Source: Synergistaceae bacterium
Lineage (GTDB): Bacteria > Synergistota > Synergistia > Synergistales > Aminobacteriaceae
Direction of reading: 5' to 3'
Assembly (NCBI GenBank): GCA_031272035.1
Contig: JAISUO010000048.1
Location: 1 to 46,522, forward strand
DNA length: 46,522 nucleotides
Shown here: positions 15,045-23,552 of the stretch, in pieces
How the letters are laid out: each line of letters begins with the position of its first letter
Position numbering within the stretch: the stretch's first letter is position 1
Program-made: the position numbers and the translations under genes
Notes under the pieces: generated by a model
Told to the model about the DNA's origin: nothing
What the model saw: the letters and a program-made list of their open reading frames with translations, nothing else
Databases searched by the model: none

Positions 15045-16847
15045 TCAATTCATCATTATCGATACGGCGTCGCTCACCGCCCGGGCGGAAGGGGTGGAAA
15101 CCGCGGCGGGAGCGTACAGCAAATAATGTTCGTTTCGCGTCATGTGCACGTACTCCCCCGTTCGGGACTCCCGAAAGGTGAAGGGCCCCGTCCCGATCAG
15201 TTCGGTCATCTCCGTGCCGTCCAGCGCCGAATGAATGCGCAGCGTGGGCTGCCAGGCCCGCCAGTCCGGCACATTTTCCAGAATGTGTTTCGGCAGAACC
15301 GGCATTCCTCCAATGTTGTGCAGGTGCCAGTAACTCGTATTCGCCAGGGCCACGCGCAGAATCCGCGAGTCTTTGTCGACCTCAATGGATTCAATATCCT
15401 TTACGCTGTCATAAAAACGGGGAATATTACGATCTTTGATGTACCCAAGGGAAAAAGCCACGTCCTCCACGGTCAAAGGCCGGCCGTCCTGCCATTTCAG
15501 CCCGTCTCGCAGCGTAAAAGTGAGGACCGAGCCCTTTTCTCCCGTCGTGATGTCCCAGCTCTCGGCCAGCCAGGGAACGTCCTCGAAGGTCCAGGGGTCC
15601 ACGGAAAGCATTGAGTCGTAAATCGTTCCCAGCACCGTCCAGTCATAGGCCGTCGTGGAAACAAAGGGATTCAGCGTCCGGATTTCCTCGGGAATATTCC
15701 AATAGATGGGCCGGTCCGGGCCTTCCTTCGGGGTCATGGAAATGAGCGTCAGCATGTTGTCCGAGGTGGAGCGCTCGGTGGTGAAAACGCCGTTCCAGTC
15801 GCTGCGTATCGCCGCCACCGAATAACGGCTGTAGATGGGCGCCACCGGAACCAGCCGGCAGAGAAGTTTCTGGGCCTCCAAAGCCCGAACCCGCGCCGCG
15901 GCCTCGTCGGGAGCGTAACGCAAGCCGGCCAGAACGCCGTCCAGCTCGGGGTCCGCGATGCCGCTCAAATTATACCCTCCCTCCACGTCCATGGAAGAGT
16001 GATAAAAAGCGTAAAGAACGTCCGGATCCCGCGACATCGTCCAGGCGTTGGTGCAGGCGTCGAAGTCATGACGGTCCACCCGGGCCAGCATGGTCTGAAA
16101 GTCGATGGGCTCCGCCTCCACGGGAAGCCCCAGCTCGTTCAGCGCGTCCGCCATGAGCTGGGCGATTTCGGTGGTCGTCGCGGCCACGGAGGAGGGCGGG
16201 CAGAGAATCTTCGTCGGAGGAACCGGTTGTCCGTCCGGCGCGATCAGCCGCCCGAACCGGTCCCAGGTCCACCCGGCGGAGGCCAGACGGCTGCGGGCCG
16301 CCTCCATCCCCTGCGGAAGTTCCTCGGGCGACGGGTCGCACCAGGGAGAAACAGGCGGCAAATACGTGGTCAGAGGCTCGCAGTATCCGGAGAACAGATC
16401 CCGCGTCCACTGCCGGCGCTGAACCACCTGCGCCGCGGCCTGCCGAAGCTCCACCCGGTTCCAGGGAAATTTTCGAGTGTTGAAAGTAATCATAAAAGAG
16501 TGAAAGGTAGGGGCAAGAGACAGCTCCACCCCTCCGGACTCAGACAGCCGCCGGATGTCCGCCGGACGGTAAATGTCCGACAGAACGTCGAGTTTGCCCG
16601 TGGACATGGCCAGAAGCTGGGCGTCCATATCCCGGATGACGGGATAATAAAGGTCCTTCATCCTGGGGCCCTCAAACTGGAAAATATCGAAGGACGAAGC
16701 CAGAGCGGGCGGAGGAGAAAGAAGCGATACGAAAACGGCGCAAAAAAACACCGTAAAAAACGTAAGAGAGAAGAAGGCAAACAAAGGCTCCTTCGTCAAA
16801 CGTCCCCAAAAACGCGCTCCGGTGCGTTTCATCGCCTTTTCTCTCAT
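15045..16847 (-). CDS. Peptide-type solute-binding protein (SBP family 5) with circularly permuted domain order
   Basis: 600 residues. Residues 1-50 are a signal or anchor segment ending near ALASS. Residues about 53-355 match the normally C-terminal part of family-5 binding proteins: hinge region STGKLDVL...PADIRRL (82-101), FNTRKFPWNRVELRQAAA (122-139), and the final VPVAPIYSRYSVAAIRSDWNGV (333-354). Residues about 377-580 match the normally N-terminal part: TLNPF (391-395), YDSMLSVDPWTFEDVPWLAE (410-429), the family signature LRDGLKWQDGRPLTVEDVAFSL (446-467) and GTGPFTF (552-558). Both halves together make one complete protein in swapped order. The start at 16847 has AAAGGAG six bases upstream. 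It precedes oppB, as a receptor gene should. Confidence 0.88.
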   Translation of the reverse strand: MREKAMKRTGARFWGRLTKEPLFAFFSLTFFTVFFCAVFVSLLSPPPALASSFDIFQFEGPRMKDLYYPVIRDMDAQLLAMSTGKLDVLSDIYRPADIRRLSESGGVELSLAPTFHSFMITFNTRKFPWNRVELRQAAAQVVQRRQWTRDLFSGYCEPLTTYLPPVSPWCDPSPEELPQGMEAARSRLASAGWTWDRFGRLIAPDGQPVPPTKILCPPSSVAATTTEIAQLMADALNELGLPVEAEPIDFQTMLARVDRHDFDACTNAWTMSRDPDVLYAFYHSSMDVEGGYNLSGIADPELDGVLAGLRYAPDEAAARVRALEAQKLLCRLVPVAPIYSRYSVAAIRSDWNGVFTTERSTSDNMLTLISMTPKEGPDRPIYWNIPEEIRTLNPFVSTTAYDWTVLGTIYDSMLSVDPWTFEDVPWLAESWDITTGEKGSVLTFTLRDGLKWQDGRPLTVEDVAFSLGYIKDRNIPRFYDSVKDIESIEVDKDSRILRVALANTSYWHLHNIGGMPVLPKHILENVPDWRAWQPTLRIHSALDGTEMTELIGTGPFTFRESRTGEYVHMTRNEHYLLYAPAAVSTPSARAVSDAVSIMMN

Positions 16848-16911
16848 CGCCTTCTCTCCTTTCCGTTCAAATTTTCCGGCCTCAAATTCCGGAGGGTTTC
16901 TTTCATCGGCC

Positions 16912-17403
16912 TCATTCCTCCAGAGGCACCCAACTTATCAGAATTGCACGACAAATTTCCTGGTAGTCCTCTTTTTTCTCCTGAGGGCATCGAAATTCGG
17001 CGCTGTAAAGGACGTTGTTCTCCAGACGGCGCACCACCACACAGGCAAAGCCATCCACTTTGTAGCGCAGCAGGTATCCCTGGTCCAGTTCGTTCGATTC
17101 GATTTTTTCGGCCCCCGGCGGAATGTCGGTTTCTTTGAAATTCGGCACTTCCGTCACACCGGATACGGCAGAAAAACGTATCTTCATTTCCGGATCCTTG
17201 CGGGAGACAAAGGTACGCCCGCTTTCATTTTCGGCCTCTTCAGGCGAATCAAAAAGGTCCTCCGGGACGTCGACTCTGTAACCAAACCGCCGATTGACGT
17301 ATTCCTTAGCGTCCGCCGCGTCTCTCATTCCGGCCTCAAAACACAGCAGCACCAGCAACGCTCCACAAAGGCCACGGCCATAGCTGCGCATCCACCGTTT
17401 CAT
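16912..17403 (-). CDS. Small secreted protein of unknown function
   Basis: 163 residues with a signal peptide (about 1-32, basic start then a Leu-rich core ending near DAADA). The mature part begins EYVNRRFGYRVDVPEDLF and alternates short beta strands, resembling the PsbP/DUF1795-like fold found in many small secreted proteins, though the match is by eye only. GGAGG precedes the ATG at 17403. It lies 64 bases before the permuted binding protein and could be the first gene of the peptide operon. There is a single cysteine in the mature part near residue 117 and another near 138. Confidence 0.65.
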   Translation of the reverse strand: MKRWMRSYGRGLCGALLVLLCFEAGMRDAADAKEYVNRRFGYRVDVPEDLFDSPEEAENESGRTFVSRKDPEMKIRFSAVSGVTEVPNFKETDIPPGAEKIESNELDQGYLLRYKVDGFACVVVRRLENNVLYSAEFRCPQEKKEDYQEICRAILISWVPLEE

Positions 17404-17478
17404 CGAAAGCCTCCTGTTTTTTCAGAGACGAAACATCGCCCGGAAAAGTAACTAATTCGTTTATTATAACCTCTTTCT

Positions 17479-17508
17479 TAAAAAAGAGGCCACCCCTCGG
17501 CGGCCTCC
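17479..17508 (-). terminator. Rho-independent terminator after the Synergist-CTERM gene
   Basis: GAGGCC at 17486-17491 pairs with GGCCTC at 17502-17507; on the minus strand the stem is followed by TTTTTT. It lies about 70 bases after the stop of the gene at 17577-18710. Confidence 0.8.
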
Positions 17509-17576
17509 TGCAACATTACACGATTAATTAAACCTGAGAAAATTATACTTCTCAAAAAGGTGAGTCGAAGGGACGA

Positions 17577-18710
17577 TCACACGGACTTTTTGCGGGCGAA
17601 GAACAGCGGGGCCGCCAGCAAAAGGGCTCCCAGCCCGAAGGCGCTGCAGGTACCGCCCCTGTCGTCCTCGTGCTCGGCGTTGGCGTCGTCCAAGGGGTTG
17701 ACCCGCAGAGTGACGGACTGAGTGGAGATGGTGCCCTCTTCCTCTTCGTTCTGGTAACTCACCACGTCCTCAATCGTCGTTCCGTCCGCCGTGGTCCCGG
17801 CCAGCGCGATCGTGTAGGAGAAAAACGTGTAGGCCGGGTTGTAAAGATCGCCTTCCGTCCCTCCGGTGTTGATCGCGGAAAGGGTCAACGTGGCGATTGT
17901 CGTCGGGTATCTGGTCTGAGTGGGCGTCAGGCCCAGCAGATTGGAGTGGGACGCGCTTGCCCTGGCGATTGACGGGTCGTCCACAACCACGGTGGGAGTC
18001 ATCGTATAGCCCGTAGCACTGACAGGGAAGATAAAGTAGTCCAGGTCGTCGATCTGGTGATCTCCGTTGAAGTCATCCGTATCCACGTAGAGAGTCGTCG
18101 TCGAACCTCCCGTGATCGAAATCTGCGAGGTGATCTTATTGTGGTTCCCGTCCCGGATGCTCATGCTTTTGGGAATATACAGGTAATACAGATCGACAGT
18201 GGCAGTCGTCACAAAGCGAATGGGGAAAACGCTGGAATAAGCGAACGTGGTCGGGCTTGTCACATCACCCTGACCATACTCCAGCTGAAAAGTCATCGTA
18301 GTGTTGATCACATCAGTCGCCGTGACCGCAATCGTCCCTATTCTTTCCGAAAGGGTGGAAGTGAGGCCCATACTGGAGCCCTGAGCAATAAAACTGGAAG
18401 ACAGTCCTGCCACAGAGCCGGTATCTGCAAGACTTACGTAGATACGTGCATCATCGCTTACAGTCCATTGATGAAGGTCACTGATATCAAGAATGCCATC
18501 GTCATTGCTGTCTCCCGCGTACACATTCAGCAGCAGCGTCTGATGCGGGGCGATGTAAACGGTGCCTCCCGGCTGAATTTCCGCGCCCGTATCCTGCCGA
18601 AATATCCTCATCTGACGCAGTGTATAACAGACCGACGCATGAGCTTCCTGAACACCAGCCAATACAAATACCGCTGCCAGCAACAACAAAACCGCTGTCG
18701 ATTTCCTCAC
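17577..18710 (-). CDS. Surface or secreted protein with Synergist-CTERM sorting tail and dockerin-like calcium loops
   Basis: About 377 residues from the GTG at 18710, which GGAGGG precedes by seven bases; longer upstream openings are weaker. A signal peptide (1-27, ending AHAS) leads to a beta-rich, Thr/Ser-rich body. Two EF-hand-like loops of dockerin type are visible: GDSNDDGILDISDLHQW (near 65-81) and DDFNGDHQIDDLDYF (about 210). The C-terminus has a Gly-Gly-Thr-Cys-Ser start, a hydrophobic stretch and Ala-Arg-Lys-Lys, matching the Synergist-CTERM pattern thought to be processed and anchored at the cell surface. No cohesin partner is in the window. It is a single-gene unit with its own terminator. 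Confidence 0.82.
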   Translation of the reverse strand: MRKSTAVLLLLAAVFVLAGVQEAHASVCYTLRQMRIFRQDTGAEIQPGGTVYIAPHQTLLLNVYAGDSNDDGILDISDLHQWTVSDDARIYVSLADTGSVAGLSSSFIAQGSSMGLTSTLSERIGTIAVTATDVINTTMTFQLEYGQGDVTSPTTFAYSSVFPIRFVTTATVDLYYLYIPKSMSIRDGNHNKITSQISITGGSTTTLYVDTDDFNGDHQIDDLDYFIFPVSATGYTMTPTVVVDDPSIARASASHSNLLGLTPTQTRYPTTIATLTLSAINTGGTEGDLYNPAYTFFSYTIALAGTTADGTTIEDVVSYQNEEEEGTISTQSVTLRVNPLDDANAEHEDDRGGTCSAFGLGALLLAAPLFFARKKSV

Positions 18711-18902
18711 AGTAAATCCCTCCAGCTTCAAGTTTCGCTTTAAATTTTTCAACAATAAATAATAAATTTCCCGGATCTTTTTTCTTATAAAGAACATCCT
18801 CAAAAAATACTTTCGCCATTATATCATTCAAAATATATGTAAAAAAGGCTTATTTGAGAAAAACAGAATTTTTTTATTACTGATGAAGCACATGAAACAG
18901 GC

Positions 18903-18920
18903 GGGTCGAAAGCTCGACCC
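18903..18920 (-). terminator. Hairpin directly after livF
   Basis: GGGTCGA and TCGACCC form a seven-base stem with a short loop immediately after the livF stop. Only a weak T tract (GCCTGTTTC) follows on the minus strand, so it may act as a weak terminator or protect the 3' end. Confidence 0.5.
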
Positions 18921-19640
18921 TTATTCTTCTTCTCCCAAATAGGCCTTTCGAATCAGGGGATCTTCGATAAGCTCCCCGCAGGGACCGTTTTTCACCATTT
19001 CCCCCGTCTGGAGCACGTAGCCCCGATCACCGATTTCAAGGGCCCTCAGAGCGTTTTGCTCCACCAGCAATATCGTGACGCCTTCGTCGCGAATACGCAG
19101 AATGGTCTCAAAAAGAGCGTCCGTCACGATGGGGGCCAGTCCCAGCGTCGGCTCGTCCAGAAGCAGCACGGAGGGGCGGCTCATCAGCGCCCGAGAAACG
19201 GCCAGCATCTGCTGTTCTCCGCCGGAAAGGGTTCCGGCCCTTTGAGACAGGCGCTCTCTCAGCACGGGATAAAGCTCGAAACACCGCTCCATGTCCCTTG
19301 CGATTTGGTCGGGGTCTTTGCGCCGCACCGCCCCCATGACGAGGTTTTCCCGGACGGTCAAAGGGGCGAAGAGCCGCCGCCGCTCGGGAACCAGAGAAAC
19401 CCCCAGCCCCACGATTTCGTGAGGTCGGGAAGGCAGAGGCCGGCCATCCAGCAGGATCTCGCCCTTCGTCGCCGGCTGCACTCCGGCGATTGTCCACATG
19501 AGAGTGGATTTTCCCGCTCCGTTGGCCCCAACCACGCACACGATCTCCCCTCTGTCCAGCCGGAGATCCACACCGTGGAGCGCGTGAATGCCGCCGTAGT
19601 GAACATGCAGGTTTCGCACCTCCAGACAGGCGTCGTTCAC
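18921..19640 (-). CDS. livF: Branched-chain amino-acid ABC transporter, ATP-binding protein LivF
   Basis: 239 residues, normal for LivF. It shows Walker A GANGAGKST, Q-loop, signature LSGGEQQMLAVSRALM, Walker B VLLLDEPTLGLAP and the LivF-type VEQNA H-loop region. The C-terminus EDPLIRKAYLGE is the usual LivF end. It is the last gene of the liv operon, overlapping livG by four bases, and forms the motor with LivG. Confidence 0.95.
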   Translation of the reverse strand: MNDACLEVRNLHVHYGGIHALHGVDLRLDRGEIVCVVGANGAGKSTLMWTIAGVQPATKGEILLDGRPLPSRPHEIVGLGVSLVPERRRLFAPLTVRENLVMGAVRRKDPDQIARDMERCFELYPVLRERLSQRAGTLSGGEQQMLAVSRALMSRPSVLLLDEPTLGLAPIVTDALFETILRIRDEGVTILLVEQNALRALEIGDRGYVLQTGEMVKNGPCGELIEDPLIRKAYLGEEE

Positions 19641-20506
19641 GATAATTTCTCCTTTTCCGTTCGTGTTTCCTCTCGTATTTCCGCCCGCCGGGATCGGGGC
19701 CGGGCCTCGCGAGTCCGCCCCAGATAGGCGGCCACGACCCGCTCGTCGGACCGGACGGTTCGAGGGGTTCCCTCGGCCAGAAGCATCCCCCGATCCAGAA
19801 CGACGATGTGAGAGCAGAGCTCCATCACCATGTCGATATGATGCTCGATCAGGAGCACCGTCAGGCCGAAACGACCCTTCAGGTCCCCGATCGCCCGGGC
19901 CAGTTCCCGGGTCTCCGCTTCGTTCATGCCGGCCGCGGGTTCGTCCAGAAGAAGCAGACGATCCGGGGAGCCGGCGGAAAATAACTCCTCAGCCCCAAAA
20001 CAGGCCAGAGCCCGGGCAATTTCCAGCCGTCTCTGACGACCGTAGGGCAGGGTCGCCGCGATTCTGTCCGCCACGTCCAGCGTTCCCGTCTCGGCCATGA
20101 TTTCGAGGGCGGCTTTTTTCGCCTCTCTTTCCCCGGCGGAGACGGCTGGCGTGCGGAAGAGAGACTGGATCGGCCCGCAGGTTCCCCGGGCCAGAAGAGG
20201 AACCATGACGTTCTGCAGGCAGGTCATGCGCCCAAAGAGCCGAATATTCTGAAATGTCCGCGCCACTCCGATCCGAACGATCTCGTCGGGACGCCGGCCC
20301 GTCAGCTCCGCTCCGTTCAGGCGAACCGACCCGCCCGAGGGATTGCAGACCCCCGTAATCAGGTTGAATACCGTGGTTTTCCCCGCTCCGTTGGGACCGA
20401 TCAGGCCGGTGATTCCATCCCGGGCCGCGTCGAAGGAGAGATCGTCCACCGCCCGGATGCCCCCGAAGGTCCGGGAAAGATTTCGCACCTCCAGAAGGGC
20501 CGGCAT
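19637..20506 (-). CDS. livG: Branched-chain amino-acid ABC transporter, ATP-binding protein LivG
   Basis: About 289 residues from the ATG at 20506, which overlaps the livM stop by one base (TGATG) and follows AAAGGAGG. The frame runs open upstream to 20632, but that part lies inside livM. Walker A GPNGAGKTT, a LivG-type YGRQRRLEIARAL signature, Walker B LLLLDEPAAGMN and LLIEHHIDMVM are present. The signature has YGRQRR where LSGGQ is usual, as in many LivG proteins. A tail of about 30 charged residues extends past the usual end. Confidence 0.94.
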   Translation of the reverse strand: MPALLEVRNLSRTFGGIRAVDDLSFDAARDGITGLIGPNGAGKTTVFNLITGVCNPSGGSVRLNGAELTGRRPDEIVRIGVARTFQNIRLFGRMTCLQNVMVPLLARGTCGPIQSLFRTPAVSAGEREAKKAALEIMAETGTLDVADRIAATLPYGRQRRLEIARALACFGAEELFSAGSPDRLLLLDEPAAGMNEAETRELARAIGDLKGRFGLTVLLIEHHIDMVMELCSHIVVLDRGMLLAEGTPRTVRSDERVVAAYLGRTREARPRSRRAEIREETRTEKEKLS

Positions 20507-21360
20507 CACCCGTTCCTCCTTCGAAAGAACCGGAAGATCGTCAGGTCGGAGAGCTCCCGGTAGCCCAAAAGCCCCTGGGGCCGGTAAACCATGACCACAA
20601 CCAGAAGCAGCCCGTAGGCCGGAAGACGCCACATATTCAGGGTCCGCAGCATCTCCGGCAGCGACGAGAAGACGAAGGCCACGATGAGGGGCCCCGAAAC
20701 GCTTCCGATACCTCCGGCGATCACCGAGGCCAGAAGCTGGGTGGACTGAGTCAGAGTGAACATGACGGGCTGAATGAACGCCAGACGATGGGCCAGAAGA
20801 GCCCCCGAAAGGCCGCAGAGCAGGGCGCTCACAAAGAGGGAGAGCAGGCGGTTTTTGAAGAGGTCGATTCCGGCCATCTCCGCCGCGACGGGATCCTCCC
20901 GAATGGCGATGAAGGCCATGCCGAAACGCGATTTCAGAAAATTGCGGGTCACGAAAACGCTACCCGCCAGAGCGCACAGAATCCACACGGGACTGCTGAG
21001 GGCGTCCAGAGAAAGTCCCCGGGCGCCGTTGGTGATGGAGAGATTTTCCAGACACACCCGCAGGGCCTCTCCAAACCCCAGAATCGCGATGGCGAAGTAG
21101 TCGCTCCGCAGCTTCGCCCGCAGCGTCGGAATACCGATAATGAGGCTCGACCCACCGGCGGCGGCCATCCCCGCCAGAAGAGCGGGAAAAAAGGGAACGT
21201 TCCAGTGATACGTCAGCACCCCCGATGTGTAGGCTCCAATGCCCACAAAAGCCGCGTGACCCAGGGAAAACAGGCCGGTAAACCCCGTAAAAATCGTCAC
21301 TCCCAGAACCGCGATCATATTGATGCAGGCCAGGAGCACCACGTTCAATTCATAATTCAT
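20506..21360 (-). CDS. livM: Branched-chain amino-acid ABC transporter permease LivM
   Basis: 284 residues with about eight membrane helices. FTGLFSLGHAAFVGIGAY near residue 28, IAIREDPVAAEMAGID (the ATPase-docking loop) and GGIGSVSGPLIVAFVF are standard LivM marks. ATG at 21360 follows GAGGG. It starts nine bases after livH and overlaps livG. Confidence 0.94.
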   Translation of the reverse strand: MNYELNVVLLACINMIAVLGVTIFTGFTGLFSLGHAAFVGIGAYTSGVLTYHWNVPFFPALLAGMAAAGGSSLIIGIPTLRAKLRSDYFAIAILGFGEALRVCLENLSITNGARGLSLDALSSPVWILCALAGSVFVTRNFLKSRFGMAFIAIREDPVAAEMAGIDLFKNRLLSLFVSALLCGLSGALLAHRLAFIQPVMFTLTQSTQLLASVIAGGIGSVSGPLIVAFVFSSLPEMLRTLNMWRLPAYGLLLVVVMVYRPQGLLGYRELSDLTIFRFFRRRNG

Positions 21361-21369
21361 GGGGGTCCC

Positions 21370-22242
21370 TCACACCTTTTCCTCGGAGTCCTGCCCCATC
21401 AGGCCGTTGGGAAGCCAGATCAGGAGGGTGATCAGCATGGTGAAGCTGAACACGTCCCTCAGAACGCTGGAAACGTAGGTGGAGACCAAAGTCTCCAGCA
21501 CGCCCAGGATCAAACCTCCCAAAAGAGCCCCGGGCAAACTGCCCAGCCCTCCGATGACCGCGGCGATGTAGGCCTTGTTCGTGACCCAGCCCATCGTGGG
21601 ATAGACCAGGTATTTGACCCCGAGAAACACCCCCGCCACCCCCGCGAACCCTCCGGCCAGGAAAAACACGATGGCGATCAGGCGGTCCGTGTTGACCCCC
21701 ATCAGAGAGCACATCGTCATGTCGCTGACCCCCGCGCGAATGGAGATCCCCGTTTTCGTACGGGTGATAAAAAGGTGCAGGGCCAAAATCGAGCCGATGG
21801 ACACCGCGAAGGCAAAAAGATCCAGCAGCGAGAGCACGCTTCCCCCCACGCTGACCACCTGCCGCCGGAAAAACTCCGGAAAGGCGTAAAAACGCGAACC
21901 GATTGTGGCGTAAACCATGTTCTCCAGAAACACGGAACACCCCATGGCGCTGATCATCAGGTAGAGCGACGGGGCCCTGCGGCGGCGCAGAGCGGCATAG
22001 GCGACCCGTTCGTTGAAAATCGACAGAATTCCGGCCCCCACCACACTGCCCGCCACCACCAGTCCCAGCCCCAGATGGAGCTTCGTCGCCAGAGCGAGCC
22101 CGATATACGCCCCCAGCATGATCACCGCGCCATGAGCGAAATTGCTGAAGGACAGCACGCTGAAAATCAGGGAGTATCCAACAGCCATCAGGGCGTAGAT
22201 ACCCCCTATGGAAAGACCGGTTACGAGGGTTTGCAGAAACAC
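21370..22242 (-). CDS. livH: Branched-chain amino-acid ABC transporter permease LivH
   Basis: 290 residues. The opening LVTGLSIGGIYALMAVGYSLIF and the downstream NFAHGAVIMLGAYIG, GGLGSLPGALLGGLILG motifs are classic LivH. It starts with GTG at 22242 after a weak ribosome site (GGAT), 37 bases after the binding-protein gene. It forms the membrane channel with LivM. Confidence 0.94.
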   Translation of the reverse strand: MFLQTLVTGLSIGGIYALMAVGYSLIFSVLSFSNFAHGAVIMLGAYIGLALATKLHLGLGLVVAGSVVGAGILSIFNERVAYAALRRRRAPSLYLMISAMGCSVFLENMVYATIGSRFYAFPEFFRRQVVSVGGSVLSLLDLFAFAVSIGSILALHLFITRTKTGISIRAGVSDMTMCSLMGVNTDRLIAIVFFLAGGFAGVAGVFLGVKYLVYPTMGWVTNKAYIAAVIGGLGSLPGALLGGLILGVLETLVSTYVSSVLRDVFSFTMLITLLIWLPNGLMGQDSEEKV

Positions 22243-22279
22243 GACAGATCCAGATAGTTCATTATTTTTTCTATTCTCC

Positions 22280-23443
22280 CTATTCGCCCTGATATTTCTC
22301 GACGAAAACGAAGGCTTTCTTCGTCACATCGACCTTCTGGATGACGGCGGGCTTGTTCAGGGGATTGTGGTCGGCGGGGTCCACCGTAAGCGTGCCGCTG
22401 GTCACTTTGATGTTCTTCAGATTCGCCAGAGCCTCGGCCAGCTTGGGTCCCTCCACGGAACCGGCTGCTTTCGCGGCCTCGACGATCATGATCAGAGCGT
22501 CCTGAGCCATAATGGGGTTCGGCAGAACGGGATCCGCTCCGAACGCCGCGCGGTACTCCGCCACAAAATCGCGAATGTCCGGGTCGTCCAGGTCGGCCAG
22601 GTTCACGAAGTAGGCTCCGTCCACCGCCTCGCCCCCCAGGTCGATCAGGTCCGGGCTTCCCCAGTTGTCGGTCCCCAGGAAGGTCGCAGCTATCCCCAGA
22701 TCCCGCGCCTGACGGGCGGCCATGGCCGCTTCCTTCTGGCTGGTGGGAATGAAAAGCACATCCGGCTTCAGATCTTTCATTTTGCCCAGCTGCGCTCGAT
22801 AGTCCAGTTCCTCCGAGCGGAAGGCCTCCTTCGCCACAACCTTGCCGCCCCGGGCCGCGAAAGCCTCCTCAAAATATTTGGCAAGCCACTGCCCGTAATC
22901 CGAACCCACATCGTAGAGGATCGCCGCCGTCTTCGCGCTGAGTCTGTCCACGGCGAAACGGGCCGCCACCGTTCCCTGGAAGGGATCGATGAAGCAGGGA
23001 CGGAACGCGTAGGGACGCACCTTTTCCGTTCTCTGGTCGACGGTCACGTAGGGATTGGTGGCCGTGGTGACGATCATCGGGATCTTCGCCCGCTCCAGAA
23101 CCGGGGCGGTGGCGATGGAATTGCCGCTCTGAGCGGGGCCGATCACGGCGATGACCGAATCTCCGGCCAGCCGGTTGGCCACGTTCACCGACTCCACGGC
23201 GTCGGCTCGGTTGTCGTAGCGGATGATCACGATCTGACGACCCAAAATTCCGCCCTCGGCGTTGATTTTCTTCACCAGCATGTCCACCGCGTTGGCCTCG
23301 GACTGTCCCCACATCGAAGCCCCACCCGTCAGAGAAACGGTATGCCCGATCGAAATCGCCTGGGCTGCCGGGGCGGCGCCCGCAAACAACAACAGTCCTC
23401 CAATAACAAAAGCGCAACTCAGCAGAAAACTTATTCTCTTCAC
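22280..23443 (-). CDS. Branched-chain amino-acid binding protein (LivJ/LivK type)
   Basis: About 387 residues. A signal peptide ends at APAAQA, followed by ISIGHTVSLTGGASMWGQ, the opening of type I periplasmic binding proteins, and later GPAQSGNSIATAPVLERAKIPMI and YDVGSDYGQWLAKYFEE. Receptor for the LivHMGF importer; the amino acid bound cannot be read from sequence. Two starts are possible: GTG at 23443 (with GAAGGGG about 11 bases upstream) giving a compact signal peptide, or ATG at 23464, which overlaps the ribosome site. I prefer the GTG. An AT-rich tandem repeat array lies just upstream. Confidence 0.92.
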   Translation of the reverse strand: MKRISFLLSCAFVIGGLLLFAGAAPAAQAISIGHTVSLTGGASMWGQSEANAVDMLVKKINAEGGILGRQIVIIRYDNRADAVESVNVANRLAGDSVIAVIGPAQSGNSIATAPVLERAKIPMIVTTATNPYVTVDQRTEKVRPYAFRPCFIDPFQGTVAARFAVDRLSAKTAAILYDVGSDYGQWLAKYFEEAFAARGGKVVAKEAFRSEELDYRAQLGKMKDLKPDVLFIPTSQKEAAMAARQARDLGIAATFLGTDNWGSPDLIDLGGEAVDGAYFVNLADLDDPDIRDFVAEYRAAFGADPVLPNPIMAQDALIMIVEAAKAAGSVEGPKLAEALANLKNIKVTSGTLTVDPADHNPLNKPAVIQKVDVTKKAFVFVEKYQGE

Positions 23444-23464
23444 GATCAAATACACCCCTTCCAT

Positions 23465-23529
23465 AAAGCAAATTTAAAAGCAAATTGGTATTAATCTTGT
23501 TATTTTAAAACCTTGCTGTTTTAAAACCA
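23465..23529. repeat. AT-rich degenerate tandem repeats in the livK leader
   Basis: Two 17-base units, CTTGTTATTTTAAAACC (23496-23512) and CTTGCTGTTTTAAAACC (23512-23528), lie next to two AAGCAAATT units (near 23467 and 23478). The second of these belongs to the 18-base string shared in inverted orientation with 216-233. Confidence 0.55.
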
Positions 23530-23552
23530 CATGATTTTTAAATTCCACTATT

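Noticed and set aside
14034-15614. 526-codon plus-strand open frame
   Set aside because: Antisense to oppB and the permuted receptor, which have strong family motifs; its His/Arg/Gln-rich translation is typical of shadow frames in GC-rich genes.
20507-20632. N-terminal extension of LivG
   Set aside because: It overlaps livM out of frame; AAAGGAGG and the TGATG overlap support the start at 20506.
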